Assembly (NCBI GenBank): GCA_946886405.1
Contig: CAMPIO010000057.1
Coordinates: 1-22,079, forward strand
Reading direction: 5' to 3'
DNA length: 22,079 nt
DNA from: an uncultured Pseudoxanthomonas sp.
GTDB taxonomy: Bacteria > Pseudomonadota > Gammaproteobacteria > Xanthomonadales > Xanthomonadaceae
In this document: positions 1 through 6,800 of the stretch, one piece after another
Position numbering within the stretch: the stretch's first letter is position 1
Layout of the letters: each line of letters starts with the position of its first letter
Position numbers and translations under genes: made by a program
Notes under the pieces: model-generated
The model's database searches: none
Seen by the model: the letters and a program-made list of their open reading frames with translations, nothing else
Told to the model about the DNA's origin: nothing

Positions 1-26
1 CTCGGATGTGATCGGAACGGCCGCGG

Positions 27-138
27 AGTCGAGCAAGCTCGACTCTACGACGGAGGGAGTGTAGAGCGGAGCTTGCTCCGCTGCTCCTGGCTCGGATGTA
101 ATCGGAACGGCAGCGGAGTCGAGCAAGCTCGACTCTAC
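27..138. repeat. Cluster of three GTAG-headed REP (SMAG-like) hairpins
   Basis: Three short units each consist of the tetranucleotide GTAG joined to an 8-bp stem with a 2-base loop. Unit 27-48 reads on the minus strand (stem AGTCGAGC/GCTCGACT, then CTAC). Unit 61-82 reads on the plus strand (GTAG, stem AGCGGAGC/GCTCCGCT). Unit 117-138 reads on the minus strand with the same stem as the first. The stretch 1-50 is repeated at 91-140 with three differences, giving a 90-bp period. The GTAG head and imperfectly conserved stem match the known REP/SMAG families of Stenotrophomonas and relatives, which are mobilised by REP-associated tyrosine transposases. The last hairpin lies just downstream of the upp stop codon and could act as a transcript-end stabiliser. 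The cluster probably continues to the left of the window. Confidence 0.8.
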
Positions 139-146
139 GGTTGGTT

Positions 147-779
147 TCAGCCGATGCGCGTACCGAAGATGCGGTCGCCCGCGTCGCCCAGGCCGGGCAG
201 GATGTAGCCCTTGTCGTTGAGGCGCTCATCGATGGCGGCGGTGTAGACCTCGACATCCGGATGCGCGGCTTCCAGCGCCTTCAGACCCTCCGGTGCGGCG
301 ACCAGGAAGATGCCTTTGATCCGCTTCGCGCCCGCCCGCTTCAGCATGTCGATGGTGGCGATCAGCGTGCCGCCGGTGGCGAGCATCGGGTCGAGGATCA
401 GCGCGTCGCGCTCCTCCAGGCGTCCGGTCAGTTTTTCGAAGTAGGGCACCGGCTGCAGCGTTTCCTCGTCGCGCTGCAGGCCGACCACGCTGACGCGCGC
501 CGTGGGAATCAGCGCCAGAACGCCCGGCAGCATGCCCAGGCCTGCACGCAGGATTGGCACGAGGGTGATCTTGGCGCCGGCGATCTTCTTCACTTCGACC
601 GGTCCGGCCCAACCGGCCATGGTCTCGATGGTGAGTTCGAGATCGGCGGTAGCCTCGTAGGCCAGCAGCGTACCCAGCTCGGTGACGAGCTCGCGGAAAT
701 CCTTGGTGTTCAGGCCTGCGTTACGCAGCAGACCGATCTTGTGCTGGACGAGGGGATGGCGGACTTCGACGGTTTTCAT
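147..779 (-). CDS. upp: Uracil phosphoribosyltransferase
   Basis: This pyrimidine-salvage enzyme makes UMP from uracil and PRPP in the cytoplasm. The 210-residue product matches the usual length of Upp (about 208). The sequence shows the Upp N-terminus [19 protein letters not shown], the PRPP loop region in [13 protein letters not shown], and the C-terminal uracil-binding segment [16 protein letters not shown]. The reading frame stays open upstream, but the ATG at 779 is chosen because family similarity begins exactly there; the extra upstream residues look like non-coding sequence. It lies downstream of the TonB receptor gene on the same strand, separated by a terminator-like hairpin (837-870), so it is probably transcribed on its own. 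No truncation is visible. Confidence 0.96.
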   Translation of the reverse strand: MKTVEVRHPLVQHKIGLLRNAGLNTKDFRELVTELGTLLAYEATADLELTIETMAGWAGPVEVKKIAGAKITLVPILRAGLGMLPGVLALIPTARVSVVGLQRDEETLQPVPYFEKLTGRLEERDALILDPMLATGGTLIATIDMLKRAGAKRIKGIFLVAAPEGLKALEAAHPDVEVYTAAIDERLNDKGYILPGLGDAGDRIFGTRIG

Positions 780-813
780 GGCGGGGCGGGGCAGGGGGCG
801 ATACAGGAAGTCT

Positions 814-829
814 GCATGAAACTTCATGC
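814..829. promoter_or_regulatory. Perfect inverted repeat upstream of upp
   Basis: GCATGAA and TTCATGC form a perfect 7-bp inverted repeat with a 2-base spacer, about 35 bp upstream of the upp start codon and between it and the receptor gene terminator. Its position suits an operator or a small leader hairpin. No clear sigma-70 promoter could be assigned around it, so the role is a guess. Confidence 0.25.
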
Positions 830-836
830 GCCCACA

Positions 837-870
837 AAGCGGGAGGCCGGCATACGCCGGCCTTCCGCTT
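837..870 (-). terminator. Hairpin downstream of the TonB receptor gene
   Basis: A 15-bp stem (837-851 with 856-870, one G-T wobble) with a 4-base loop begins 21 bases after the receptor stop codon. Read on the minus strand it is GC-rich and is followed by only a weak T run (GCTTTGTGG). It is consistent with a transcription terminator separating the receptor gene from upp, though the short T tract makes efficiency uncertain. Confidence 0.55.
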
Positions 871-891
871 CCAGCACGACCATCCTGTCGA

Positions 892-3267
892 TCAGAACGC
901 CCAGCGCATGACCAGCTGGTAGCTCGGCCCGGCCTCTTCGGTTTCCAGTTCGTATTCGTCGTAGTCGCGGTCGATCTGGTCCTGCAGGGTGTTGAACTTG
1001 TCGAAGTACTCGTCCTTGCTGGCATCCAGCAGGTTGTTGGCGCTCAGGCGCACAGAGACACTCGTGCCGAAGCGCTTCTCAACGAACACGTCCAGCTCGC
1101 CGCCGTAGCGGATCAGGACTTCCTCACCCAGCAGGCGCGTGTACGCATCGCCCTGCTTGCGGTACGTGGCGCCGAAGCTGGCGCCCAGGGTCGGCAGGTC
1201 GTGGATGAAGCCGATGTTGTAGACGGACTTGGCCTGGTCGTTGAAGCGGCGTTCTCCCAGGAAATCATCGACCTTGGACTTCACCCATGAATAGTTGGCG
1301 AAGATGCCGGTGTTCTCCAGGCCGATCGCCGACAGCGGCGTGGACACGTCGAACTCGAAGCCGTAGACCTTGCCGTCACCGACGTTGGATGAGGTGTACA
1401 GCCAGCTTTCCGCCGGTTCCTGCGCCATCGCATCGGCCAGGTCGACGGCGTCACCGTCCTCGATCATCTCTTCCCACGTGTCCTGCATCTCTTCGCTGGG
1501 CTCGCCGGTGTTGACGATCTCGATGAGGTCCTTCACGTCGCGATAGAAGAAGTTCAGGCCAACCACGCCCTTGCGGCCAAGGCGGTGTTCGAAGCCGAGA
1601 TCGAGGCCGTTGGCGGTCTCCGGATCCAGTTCCGGGTTGCCGATGTAGTCGTTGTCGCCGAACTCGCCGTCCAGCAGGGCCGGCAGCAGCTCGTTGAAGT
1701 TCGGACGCTTGATGGTCCTGGCCAGCGACAGGCTGATGCGGTCCGCATCGCCCAGGTTCCAGCGCAGGTTCACCGACGGCAGCAGCTCGTTGTAGTCCTT
1801 GCTGACGCGGCCTTCGCTTTCCTCGTCCTCGAGGTATTCCACTTCCGACTTGGTGGTCTCGTAACGCAGACCGGCTTCCCACGAGAAGGCCTCGCCCTTG
1901 CCGCTGAGCATGATGTAGGGGTCCAGGCGCTTTTCCTCGATCACCGAGGCCACGCTGCCATCCAGCTCGTAATCCGACAGGGACCCCGGGATCTCGTCTT
2001 CCTCCTCGGCCTCCCACTCGTAGCTCACGTTCAGGCCTTCGCGCTTCTTGTTGCGATAGTCCACGCCGAATTCCAGCTCGGCGCTGCCCAGCGGACGTGC
2101 ATGGGTCAGCCTGAAGCCGGTCTCCGCATCCTTGGCGGTGATGGATTCGGCAGCGTAGACGGTCTCGTCCCACTCGGCGTCGGCGGGGATGCTCCAGGTA
2201 TCGTCCCAGTTCTCCGCACCGCTAACGTAGACCTGTTCGCCTTCGGTGGTGGCCTGCGAGTTCTCGAAACGGGCGTGGTCAAGGCTCACGGCGGTGGTGC
2301 CACCGGCCATATCGAATTTGTACTCGGCACCGATGCCGTAGTTCTTCTGGTCGTACGGGTCCAGGCCCGGCACGCGGATGTTGATGGTCTCGTCATCGTC
2401 CAGTTCCTCCTCGAACGACACCTCGGTGACGTCGCGATCGGTCTTGACGTAGAAGCCGTCGACGCTGAAACGGCCGGTATCGCCCACGTCGGCGGTGTAG
2501 GACAGGTTGGCCGAATAGTCGCGGCCGTCCTTGACCTCGGTCTGGTCTTCCCAGCTGACTTTCTCTTCCTGGGTATTGTCGGTGAAGCGGTCGGAGCGCT
2601 TGGTCTTGGCGCGATACCGGTCCTGCACGTTGACGCCGGCCAACAGGCGGCCACCGAGCGCTTCGAACGAGGTCACGGCGCCGAAGGTGGGGTTGATCTC
2701 GCCATCGTCCCAGCGGTTCACGCCCACCCGGATGTAGCTGCCAGTGAATTCATAGGCATCGCGCAGCACGATGTTGATGGCGCCGGCCATCGCATCGCCG
2801 CTGCGGTTGGCGCTGGCGCTGCGCTTGATTTCGATGTGGTCGACCATCTCGGCCGGGATGCGGTCGACGTAGAACGAGCGGTCTTCGCCGGCGCCCGGCA
2901 CCTTCTTGCCGTTGATCAGCACCTGCGTGTAACCGCCACCGAGGCCGCGCAGCTGCACGCCGTCGTATTCCATGATGTCCGAACCGACGAAGCCGACACC
3001 GGGCACGCGCTTCAACATGTCGCCGACGGTGTTCGGCTCGAAGCGCTGGAAGTATTCCAGGTCGTAGACCAGGGTGGGCGCGATGTCATCGGTGCGGTCG
3101 CGGTAGGCGATCTCGGCCTGCACCACCACGGTGTCCAGTTGCTTGGGATCGCCCGCGACACCGGCATCCGGCGCCTGGTTCTGGGCGGTGGCGGCGAAGC
3201 TGGCCGGCAGCAGGGCCGCGCAGAACAGCACCTGCGAGAGCGAGGCGGCCAAGGCATTGCGTTTCAT
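892..3267 (-). CDS. TonB-dependent outer membrane receptor
   Basis: The product (791 residues) is a ligand-gated outer membrane channel energised by TonB-ExbBD. The start at 3267 gives a Sec signal peptide (residues 1 to about 28, [20 protein letters not shown] then PASFAATA), and a GGGGA ribosome site lies 9 bases upstream. A TonB box, DTVVV, sits at 45-49. The plug domain spans about 60-160, with [44 protein letters not shown] and [11 protein letters not shown] 22-stranded barrel fills the rest and ends in a terminal Phe (RWAF), as outer membrane barrel proteins usually do. Several predicted loops are strongly acidic (274-283, 405-416, 466-476). It is divergent from a phytase-like gene and shares a 169-bp promoter region with PhoB-like heptamers. 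That context suggests uptake of an organophosphate or its metal complex, but the substrate cannot be read from the sequence; a siderophore is the main alternative. Confidence 0.93.
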   Translation of the reverse strand: MKRNALAASLSQVLFCAALLPASFAATAQNQAPDAGVAGDPKQLDTVVVQAEIAYRDRTDDIAPTLVYDLEYFQRFEPNTVGDMLKRVPGVGFVGSDIMEYDGVQLRGLGGGYTQVLINGKKVPGAGEDRSFYVDRIPAEMVDHIEIKRSASANRSGDAMAGAINIVLRDAYEFTGSYIRVGVNRWDDGEINPTFGAVTSFEALGGRLLAGVNVQDRYRAKTKRSDRFTDNTQEEKVSWEDQTEVKDGRDYSANLSYTADVGDTGRFSVDGFYVKTDRDVTEVSFEEELDDDETINIRVPGLDPYDQKNYGIGAEYKFDMAGGTTAVSLDHARFENSQATTEGEQVYVSGAENWDDTWSIPADAEWDETVYAAESITAKDAETGFRLTHARPLGSAELEFGVDYRNKKREGLNVSYEWEAEEEDEIPGSLSDYELDGSVASVIEEKRLDPYIMLSGKGEAFSWEAGLRYETTKSEVEYLEDEESEGRVSKDYNELLPSVNLRWNLGDADRISLSLARTIKRPNFNELLPALLDGEFGDNDYIGNPELDPETANGLDLGFEHRLGRKGVVGLNFFYRDVKDLIEIVNTGEPSEEMQDTWEEMIEDGDAVDLADAMAQEPAESWLYTSSNVGDGKVYGFEFDVSTPLSAIGLENTGIFANYSWVKSKVDDFLGERRFNDQAKSVYNIGFIHDLPTLGASFGATYRKQGDAYTRLLGEEVLIRYGGELDVFVEKRFGTSVSVRLSANNLLDASKDEYFDKFNTLQDQIDRDYDEYELETEEAGPSYQLVMRWAF

Positions 3268-3301
3268 CGTGTGTCGTCCCCGTGACGAAAGTAAACGGCA
3301 C

Positions 3302-3357
3302 TTTGTAAGCACGTCACATGGCGGCAACATGACACGCAGGTTCCCGTCGCATGACAG
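3302..3357 (-). promoter_or_regulatory. Candidate PhoB-box promoter of the TonB receptor gene
   Basis: On the minus strand, heptamers start every 11 bp: CTGTCAT (3357-3351), CGGGAAC (3346-3340), GTGTCAT (3335-3329) and CCGCCAT (3324-3318). The first is an exact PhoB half-site, the third matches 6 of 7, and the other two are weak. The last heptamer is followed by exactly 10 bases and then TACAAA (3307-3302), a good -10 match. This spacing of Pho box to -10 is what PhoB-activated promoters show, where the box replaces the -35. The match is seen in the sequence; PhoB control is inference. The rest of the shared region toward the plus-strand gene holds further TGAC half-sites (near 3377, 3411 and 3422). 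Confidence 0.4.
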
Positions 3358-3436
3358 GTACCCACGTGTCGTACGTTGACACGAAAGCGTCACGAAGCCT
3401 GCGTAGAACATGACCGTTTGTTGACGCCTTCATGTC

Positions 3437-4600
3437 ATGGGAAAACCAGTGAAACCACGCCTTGCCTTGCTTGCAGTCCCGCTCCTGATCGCTGCATGCG
3501 GCGGGAAACCCGCCACGCCAGCCACGCCCGTGGTGGAAACCGGTGCGCAGGTGCGCGAGAAAGAGCCGGATGAGAACGTCGAGAAAGACCCGCTGCTGAG
3601 CGAGGCGAAGATCGCGCATGTCGTCGTGCCCGAAGCGTTCATCACGCCAGCGACGCCGGCCGAGAATGTCGACTCGCCGGCCAGCTGGCGTGCGGCCGAC
3701 GGTGCGCGCTGGTTGATCGCCACCGCCAAGGACACGCACCGCCTGGTCGTCTACGACGGCAGCACCGGCAAGCCACTGCGCACGGTGTCTGGTCCCGGTA
3801 CGCAACTCGGACAGATGCAGCGGCCGAACGGCATCGCGGTGATCGATGACCTGGTGCTGGTGGTCGAGCGCGACAATCGGCGGGTGCAGGTATTCCAGTT
3901 GCCGGAGTTCAAACCGCTGCTCGTGTTCGGCACCGACGAGCTGAAGCAGCCTTACGGCCTCTGGGTCCGTCCGCAGAAGGATGCGTACGAGGTGATCGTC
4001 AGCGACAACTACATGTCGCCGCAGAACGAAGACGTGCCGCCGCCGCTGGCCGAACTGGACAAGCGCTTCAAGCGTTACCACCTGCAGCGCGCCGAGGGCG
4101 GCTGGAAAGCCAACCTCGCCGGCATGTTCGGCGACACCGGGGAAGCCGGCGCGATCCGCATCGCGGAGTCCGTATTCGGCGATGCGGCGAACGACCGCCT
4201 GCTGCTGGCCGAAGAGGATGTCGCCGTCGGCACCCGCCTGCGCGAGTACGGCCTGGACGGCACCTATCGCGGTCGCGACATCGGCGCGGACCTGTTCAAG
4301 GCGCAGGCCGAGGGCATGGCGCTGGCGCAGTGCGCGGGCGGCGCTGGCTATTGGATCGCCACCGACCAGTTCAAGGACCGCAGCGTGTTCCATGTGTTCG
4401 ATCGCATGACGCTGGCCTACAAGGGTGCGTTCGCCGGCAACAAGACCGCAAATACGGACGGCGTATGGCTGGACCAGAGCGCCGACGCACGCTTCCCGCA
4501 GGGCGCGTTCTACGCCGTCGACGACGACCAGGCGGTGGCCGCGTTCGACTGGCGCGACATCGCCAAGGCTCTCTCGCTGCCGGAGTGCCGCGCCGAATGA
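3437..4600 (+). CDS. Beta-propeller phytase-like lipoprotein (divergent)
   Basis: The product is 387 residues, close to single-domain beta-propeller phytases (about 360-380). It begins with a lipoprotein signal ending LIAAC, with the lipid-attachment Cys at residue 21. Phytase-like segments appear in the family order: VDSPASW (78-84), QPYGLWV (161-167), LLLAEEDV (235-242), AEGMA (271-275), GYWIATDQ (284-291), NTDGVWL (319-325) and GAFYAVDDDQAVAAFDW near the end. The EEDV, EGM and NTDG segments correspond to the calcium and catalytic positions of beta-propeller phytase. The signature NNVDxR is not recognisable; the equivalent region is RPNGIAV. The family hydrolyses phytate with calcium, but this member's substrate is uncertain. 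A GTG at 3449 has a better ribosome site (GGGAA, 5 bases upstream) than the ATG at 3437 and may be the real start. It is divergent from a TonB receptor and is followed closely by phosphatase genes. Confidence 0.75.
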   Translation: MGKPVKPRLALLAVPLLIAACGGKPATPATPVVETGAQVREKEPDENVEKDPLLSEAKIAHVVVPEAFITPATPAENVDSPASWRAADGARWLIATAKDTHRLVVYDGSTGKPLRTVSGPGTQLGQMQRPNGIAVIDDLVLVVERDNRRVQVFQLPEFKPLLVFGTDELKQPYGLWVRPQKDAYEVIVSDNYMSPQNEDVPPPLAELDKRFKRYHLQRAEGGWKANLAGMFGDTGEAGAIRIAESVFGDAANDRLLLAEEDVAVGTRLREYGLDGTYRGRDIGADLFKAQAEGMALAQCAGGAGYWIATDQFKDRSVFHVFDRMTLAYKGAFAGNKTANTDGVWLDQSADARFPQGAFYAVDDDQAVAAFDWRDIAKALSLPECRAE

Positions 4601-4620
4601 AGCGGGCAGGGGATGCGGGG

Positions 4621-5985
4621 ATGAAGTGGGTGCTGGCCGTGCTGTTGCTGGGGACCTGTGCGGCAACGCTCGCGCAGGAAGCGACGGCACGCGAGCCCGA
4701 GCCGAACACACGCGTGCCGAAGGGCGTGGTGCGCTATGCGCCGAGCGGCTTTCCGGACCGGATCGTGGCCTCGCCGGCGCAGGAGGCCGCTGCCGGCTTC
4801 TCGGTGGCCTGGCGCACCGGCACGACCGTCCGTTCGCCGCAGCTGGAGATCGTCGTCGCCGGCGACTCGCCCGACATGGGCGAGCCACGCCGGATCAACG
4901 CGACCAGCACGCTGCTGAAGACCGAGAACGGCGAAGCCCACCACCATCGCGCGGATATCGACGGCCTGCAGCCCGACACGCTGTATGCGTGGCGCGTGCA
5001 GGGCGACCGCACCTGGAGCGCCTGGCACCACACCCGTACCGCTGCCGCGGCCGTCGCGCCGCTGACGATGCTTTATTTCGGCGACACCCAGAACAAGAAC
5101 GTCAGCCTGACCACGCGCGTCGTGCGCGAAGCAATGCGGGCCGCGCCTGAGGCGCGTCTGGCGTTGTTCGCCGGCGACCTGGTCAGCGGTGGTGATGGCG
5201 AGGACGACAACGAGTGGGGCGAGTGGTTCGAAGCGAACGAAGTGCTGCCGACCTCGCTGGTCGTCGCGCCGGCGCCGGGCAACCACGAGTACTTCGAGGA
5301 GTTCGAGGACACGCCGCAGGAACGTCGCGTGCTCGGCGCGCACTGGCCGGTGACGTTCGCGCTGCCGGGCAACGGTCTGGCGCAGGCGAAGCGGACCACG
5401 TACTGGTTCGATTATCAGGATGTGCGTGTGGTGGTGATCGATGGCACGTCCGCGCTCGACCTGGGCACGGCGAAGGCGCAGGCGGTGTGGCTGGAGGGTG
5501 TCCTTGCCAGCAATCCGAAGCGCTGGAGCATCGTACTGACGCACCAGCCGTTCTTCTCGCCGCGCGAAGGCCGCGACAACGTGCTGCTGCGCCGGCACCT
5601 GCTGCCGGTGATCCGCAGGCGCAAGGTCGATCTGGTGCTGCAGGGGCATGACCATGTGTACGGTCGCCTGAAGAACGAAGTGCCGACACCCGTTTTTGTC
5701 GTGTCGGTCACTGGCGCCAAGCAGTACCGGCTCTCCGATGAAGCGCGCAAGACCATGCGACCGGTCGCGGAAGACACGCAGCTGTTCCAGGTGCTGCGCT
5801 TCGACGGTCCGCGCCTGCGCTACGAAGCGCGCACGGCGACGGGTCGCCTCTACGATGCCTTCGACCTCGTCGATGAGGGAGCAAAAGGCAAACAGCTGGT
5901 CGAGCACACCGAAGGCCGTATCGACGAGCGCACCTGCACGCGCGCCGAAACCCTCAAGGGCCGCGCCGACCGGTGCTGGGAATGA
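4621..5985 (+). CDS. Exported purple-acid-phosphatase-like metallophosphoesterase
   Basis: The 454-residue product has a signal peptide (MKWVLAVLLLGTCAATLAQ), a fibronectin-III-like purple acid phosphatase N-terminal domain (about 45-130), and a calcineurin-type metallophosphoesterase domain (about 138-345). Metal-ligand motifs are all present: GDTQ (144-147), GDLVSGG (175-181), GNHEY (210-214), THQP (297-300) and GHDHVYGR (332-339). It should be a periplasmic or secreted phosphomonoesterase or diesterase. An in-frame ATG at 4597 overlaps the preceding stop codon (ATGA), but the ATG at 4621 gives a compact signal peptide and has AGGGG about 8 bases upstream, so I chose it. Either way the gene is tightly coupled to the phytase-like gene. 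The C-terminal tail (about 400-454) is poorly conserved in my reading. Substrate unknown. Confidence 0.85.
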   Translation: MKWVLAVLLLGTCAATLAQEATAREPEPNTRVPKGVVRYAPSGFPDRIVASPAQEAAAGFSVAWRTGTTVRSPQLEIVVAGDSPDMGEPRRINATSTLLKTENGEAHHHRADIDGLQPDTLYAWRVQGDRTWSAWHHTRTAAAAVAPLTMLYFGDTQNKNVSLTTRVVREAMRAAPEARLALFAGDLVSGGDGEDDNEWGEWFEANEVLPTSLVVAPAPGNHEYFEEFEDTPQERRVLGAHWPVTFALPGNGLAQAKRTTYWFDYQDVRVVVIDGTSALDLGTAKAQAVWLEGVLASNPKRWSIVLTHQPFFSPREGRDNVLLRRHLLPVIRRRKVDLVLQGHDHVYGRLKNEVPTPVFVVSVTGAKQYRLSDEARKTMRPVAEDTQLFQVLRFDGPRLRYEARTATGRLYDAFDLVDEGAKGKQLVEHTEGRIDERTCTRAETLKGRADRCWE

Positions 5986-5995
5986 GCTCGTCGTG

Positions 5996-6074
5996 GTAGA
6001 GCCGAGCTTGCTCGGCTGCTTTTCTCACGCGTCGCCAATCCATTGCAGAAGCAGCGGAGCAAGCTCCGCTCTAC
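5996..6074. repeat. GTAG REP pair inside the phosphatase-ppa operon
   Basis: Two GTAG hairpins face each other. Unit 5996-6017 is GTAG plus stem AGCCGAGC/GCTCGGCT, and unit 6053-6074 is stem AGCGGAGC/GCTCCGCT followed by CTAC. The second unit has the same stem as unit 61-82. The pair fills nearly all of the 104-bp gap between the metallophosphoesterase stop and the ppa start, and ends 5 bases before the AGGA ribosome site of ppa. It may act as an RNA-stability or attenuation element between the two genes. Confidence 0.75.
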
Positions 6075-6089
6075 CACCAGGACCCGATC

Positions 6090-6689
6090 ATGAAACGTGT
6101 TGCCGCCCTTGCCTTGCTCCTTGTGTGTGCCACCGCCGTCGCGCGTGAAGCGCACATCCGCCACCCGTTCCTCGCCCAGCAGCCCAAGGCCGCGCCGGAG
6201 GAGGTGTTGCTGGCGGTGGAGATTCCCGCCGGCAGTTTCACCAAATACGAGATCAACGACGAAGGTCTGGTCTTCGTCGACCGCTTCCAGTCGATGCCGG
6301 TGGCGTATCCCGCCAACTATGGTTCGATGCCGCGCACGCTGGCCGGCGATGGCGATCCGCTGGATGCGCTGGTGCTGACGCGGGAGCCGCTGCATCCCGG
6401 TGTGCTGGTGAAGTTCCGACCGATCGGCGTACTGCGCATGCTCGATGACGGCAAGCACGACGAGAAGATCATCGGCGTGCCGACCGACAAGGTCGACCCG
6501 ACCTACGTCGGCATCCGCGATCTTGCCGACCTGCCGGAGATCGAGCGCCAGCGCATCGAGGCGTTCTTCCGCGTCTACAAGGACCTGCCGAAGGGTCGCA
6601 ATCCGGTGCAGCTCAACGGCTACGGCGATGCGAAGGAAGCGAAGGCGCTGATCCGCGAATCGCTGGAGCGCTTCAGCGCACAACCGTAG
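6090..6689 (+). CDS. Exported family I inorganic pyrophosphatase
   Basis: The enzyme splits pyrophosphate into two phosphates. The 199-residue product carries a clear Sec signal peptide (MKRVAALALLLVCATAVAR), which is unusual because family I pyrophosphatases are normally cytoplasmic. All active-site residues known from the E. coli enzyme have counterparts: E44, K52, E54, R65, Y73, Y77, D87, D89 and D92 (in DGDPLDALVL), D119, D124, K126, Y163 and K164 (in YKDL). It should therefore be active. The AGGA site 7 bases upstream supports the ATG at 6090. Its TAG stop is the TAG of the following GTAG repeat. Its place behind two exported phosphatase-type genes suggests it hydrolyses pyrophosphate in the periplasm. 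A separate housekeeping ppa is expected elsewhere in the genome. Confidence 0.9.
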   Translation: MKRVAALALLLVCATAVAREAHIRHPFLAQQPKAAPEEVLLAVEIPAGSFTKYEINDEGLVFVDRFQSMPVAYPANYGSMPRTLAGDGDPLDALVLTREPLHPGVLVKFRPIGVLRMLDDGKHDEKIIGVPTDKVDPTYVGIRDLADLPEIERQRIEAFFRVYKDLPKGRNPVQLNGYGDAKEAKALIRESLERFSAQP

Positions 6690-6748
6690 GGTGGGCCCTG
6701 GCCCACCGTGGATTCGACATGGGGATGGTGGGCCAAAGCCCACCCTAC
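6686..6748. repeat. GTAG REP pair, GGTGGGC class
   Basis: The left unit is GTAG (6686-6689) plus stem GGTGGGCC/GGCCCACC; the right unit is GGTGGGC (6727-6733)/GCCCACC (6738-6744) followed by CTAC. The stem differs from the AGCGGAGC class in the same window. The head's TAG is the stop codon of the pyrophosphatase gene. A separate terminator hairpin follows directly. Confidence 0.75.
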
Positions 6749-6753
6749 GGAAG

Positions 6754-6782
6754 AAAAAGGCGAGCCGAGGCTCGCCTTTTCT
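6754..6782. terminator. Bidirectional rho-independent terminator
   Basis: Stem AAAAGGCGAGCC (6755-6766) pairs with GGCTCGCCTTTT (6769-6780). The GC stem is flanked by an A run on the left and a T run on the right, so it can work in both directions. It lies between the convergent pyrophosphatase and aminotransferase genes, where a shared terminator is expected. Confidence 0.85.
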
Positions 6783-6800
6783 TTGAGGTCCGCTTTCCGG

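Noticed and set aside
1..140. Possible CRISPR array because of repeated 50-bp units with regular spacing
   Set aside because: Only two copies occur, the repeats contain GTAG hairpins in opposite orientations, the middle is itself a REP unit, and no cas gene is present.
1585..3285. Long plus-strand open frame opposite the TonB receptor gene
   Set aside because: The minus-strand product has signal peptide, TonB box, plug and terminal Phe; the plus-strand translation has no recognisable domain and is rich in Val, His, Ala and Gly as expected for an antisense frame in GC-rich DNA.
3376..3404. Sigma-70 promoter for the phytase-like gene starting from TTGACA at 3376
   Set aside because: No acceptable -10 lies 16-18 bases downstream (CTGCGT at 17); the nearest, TAGAAC, is 22 bases away, so I did not list it as a feature.
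3314..4888. Minus-strand open frame opposite the phytase-like gene
   Set aside because: No domain or signal peptide; it crosses the divergent promoter region and two plus-strand genes, which is typical of a shadow frame.
4510..5907. Minus-strand open frame opposite the metallophosphoesterase
   Set aside because: The plus strand has all five metal-ligand motifs of the phosphoesterase; the antisense translation is unstructured and Arg-rich.
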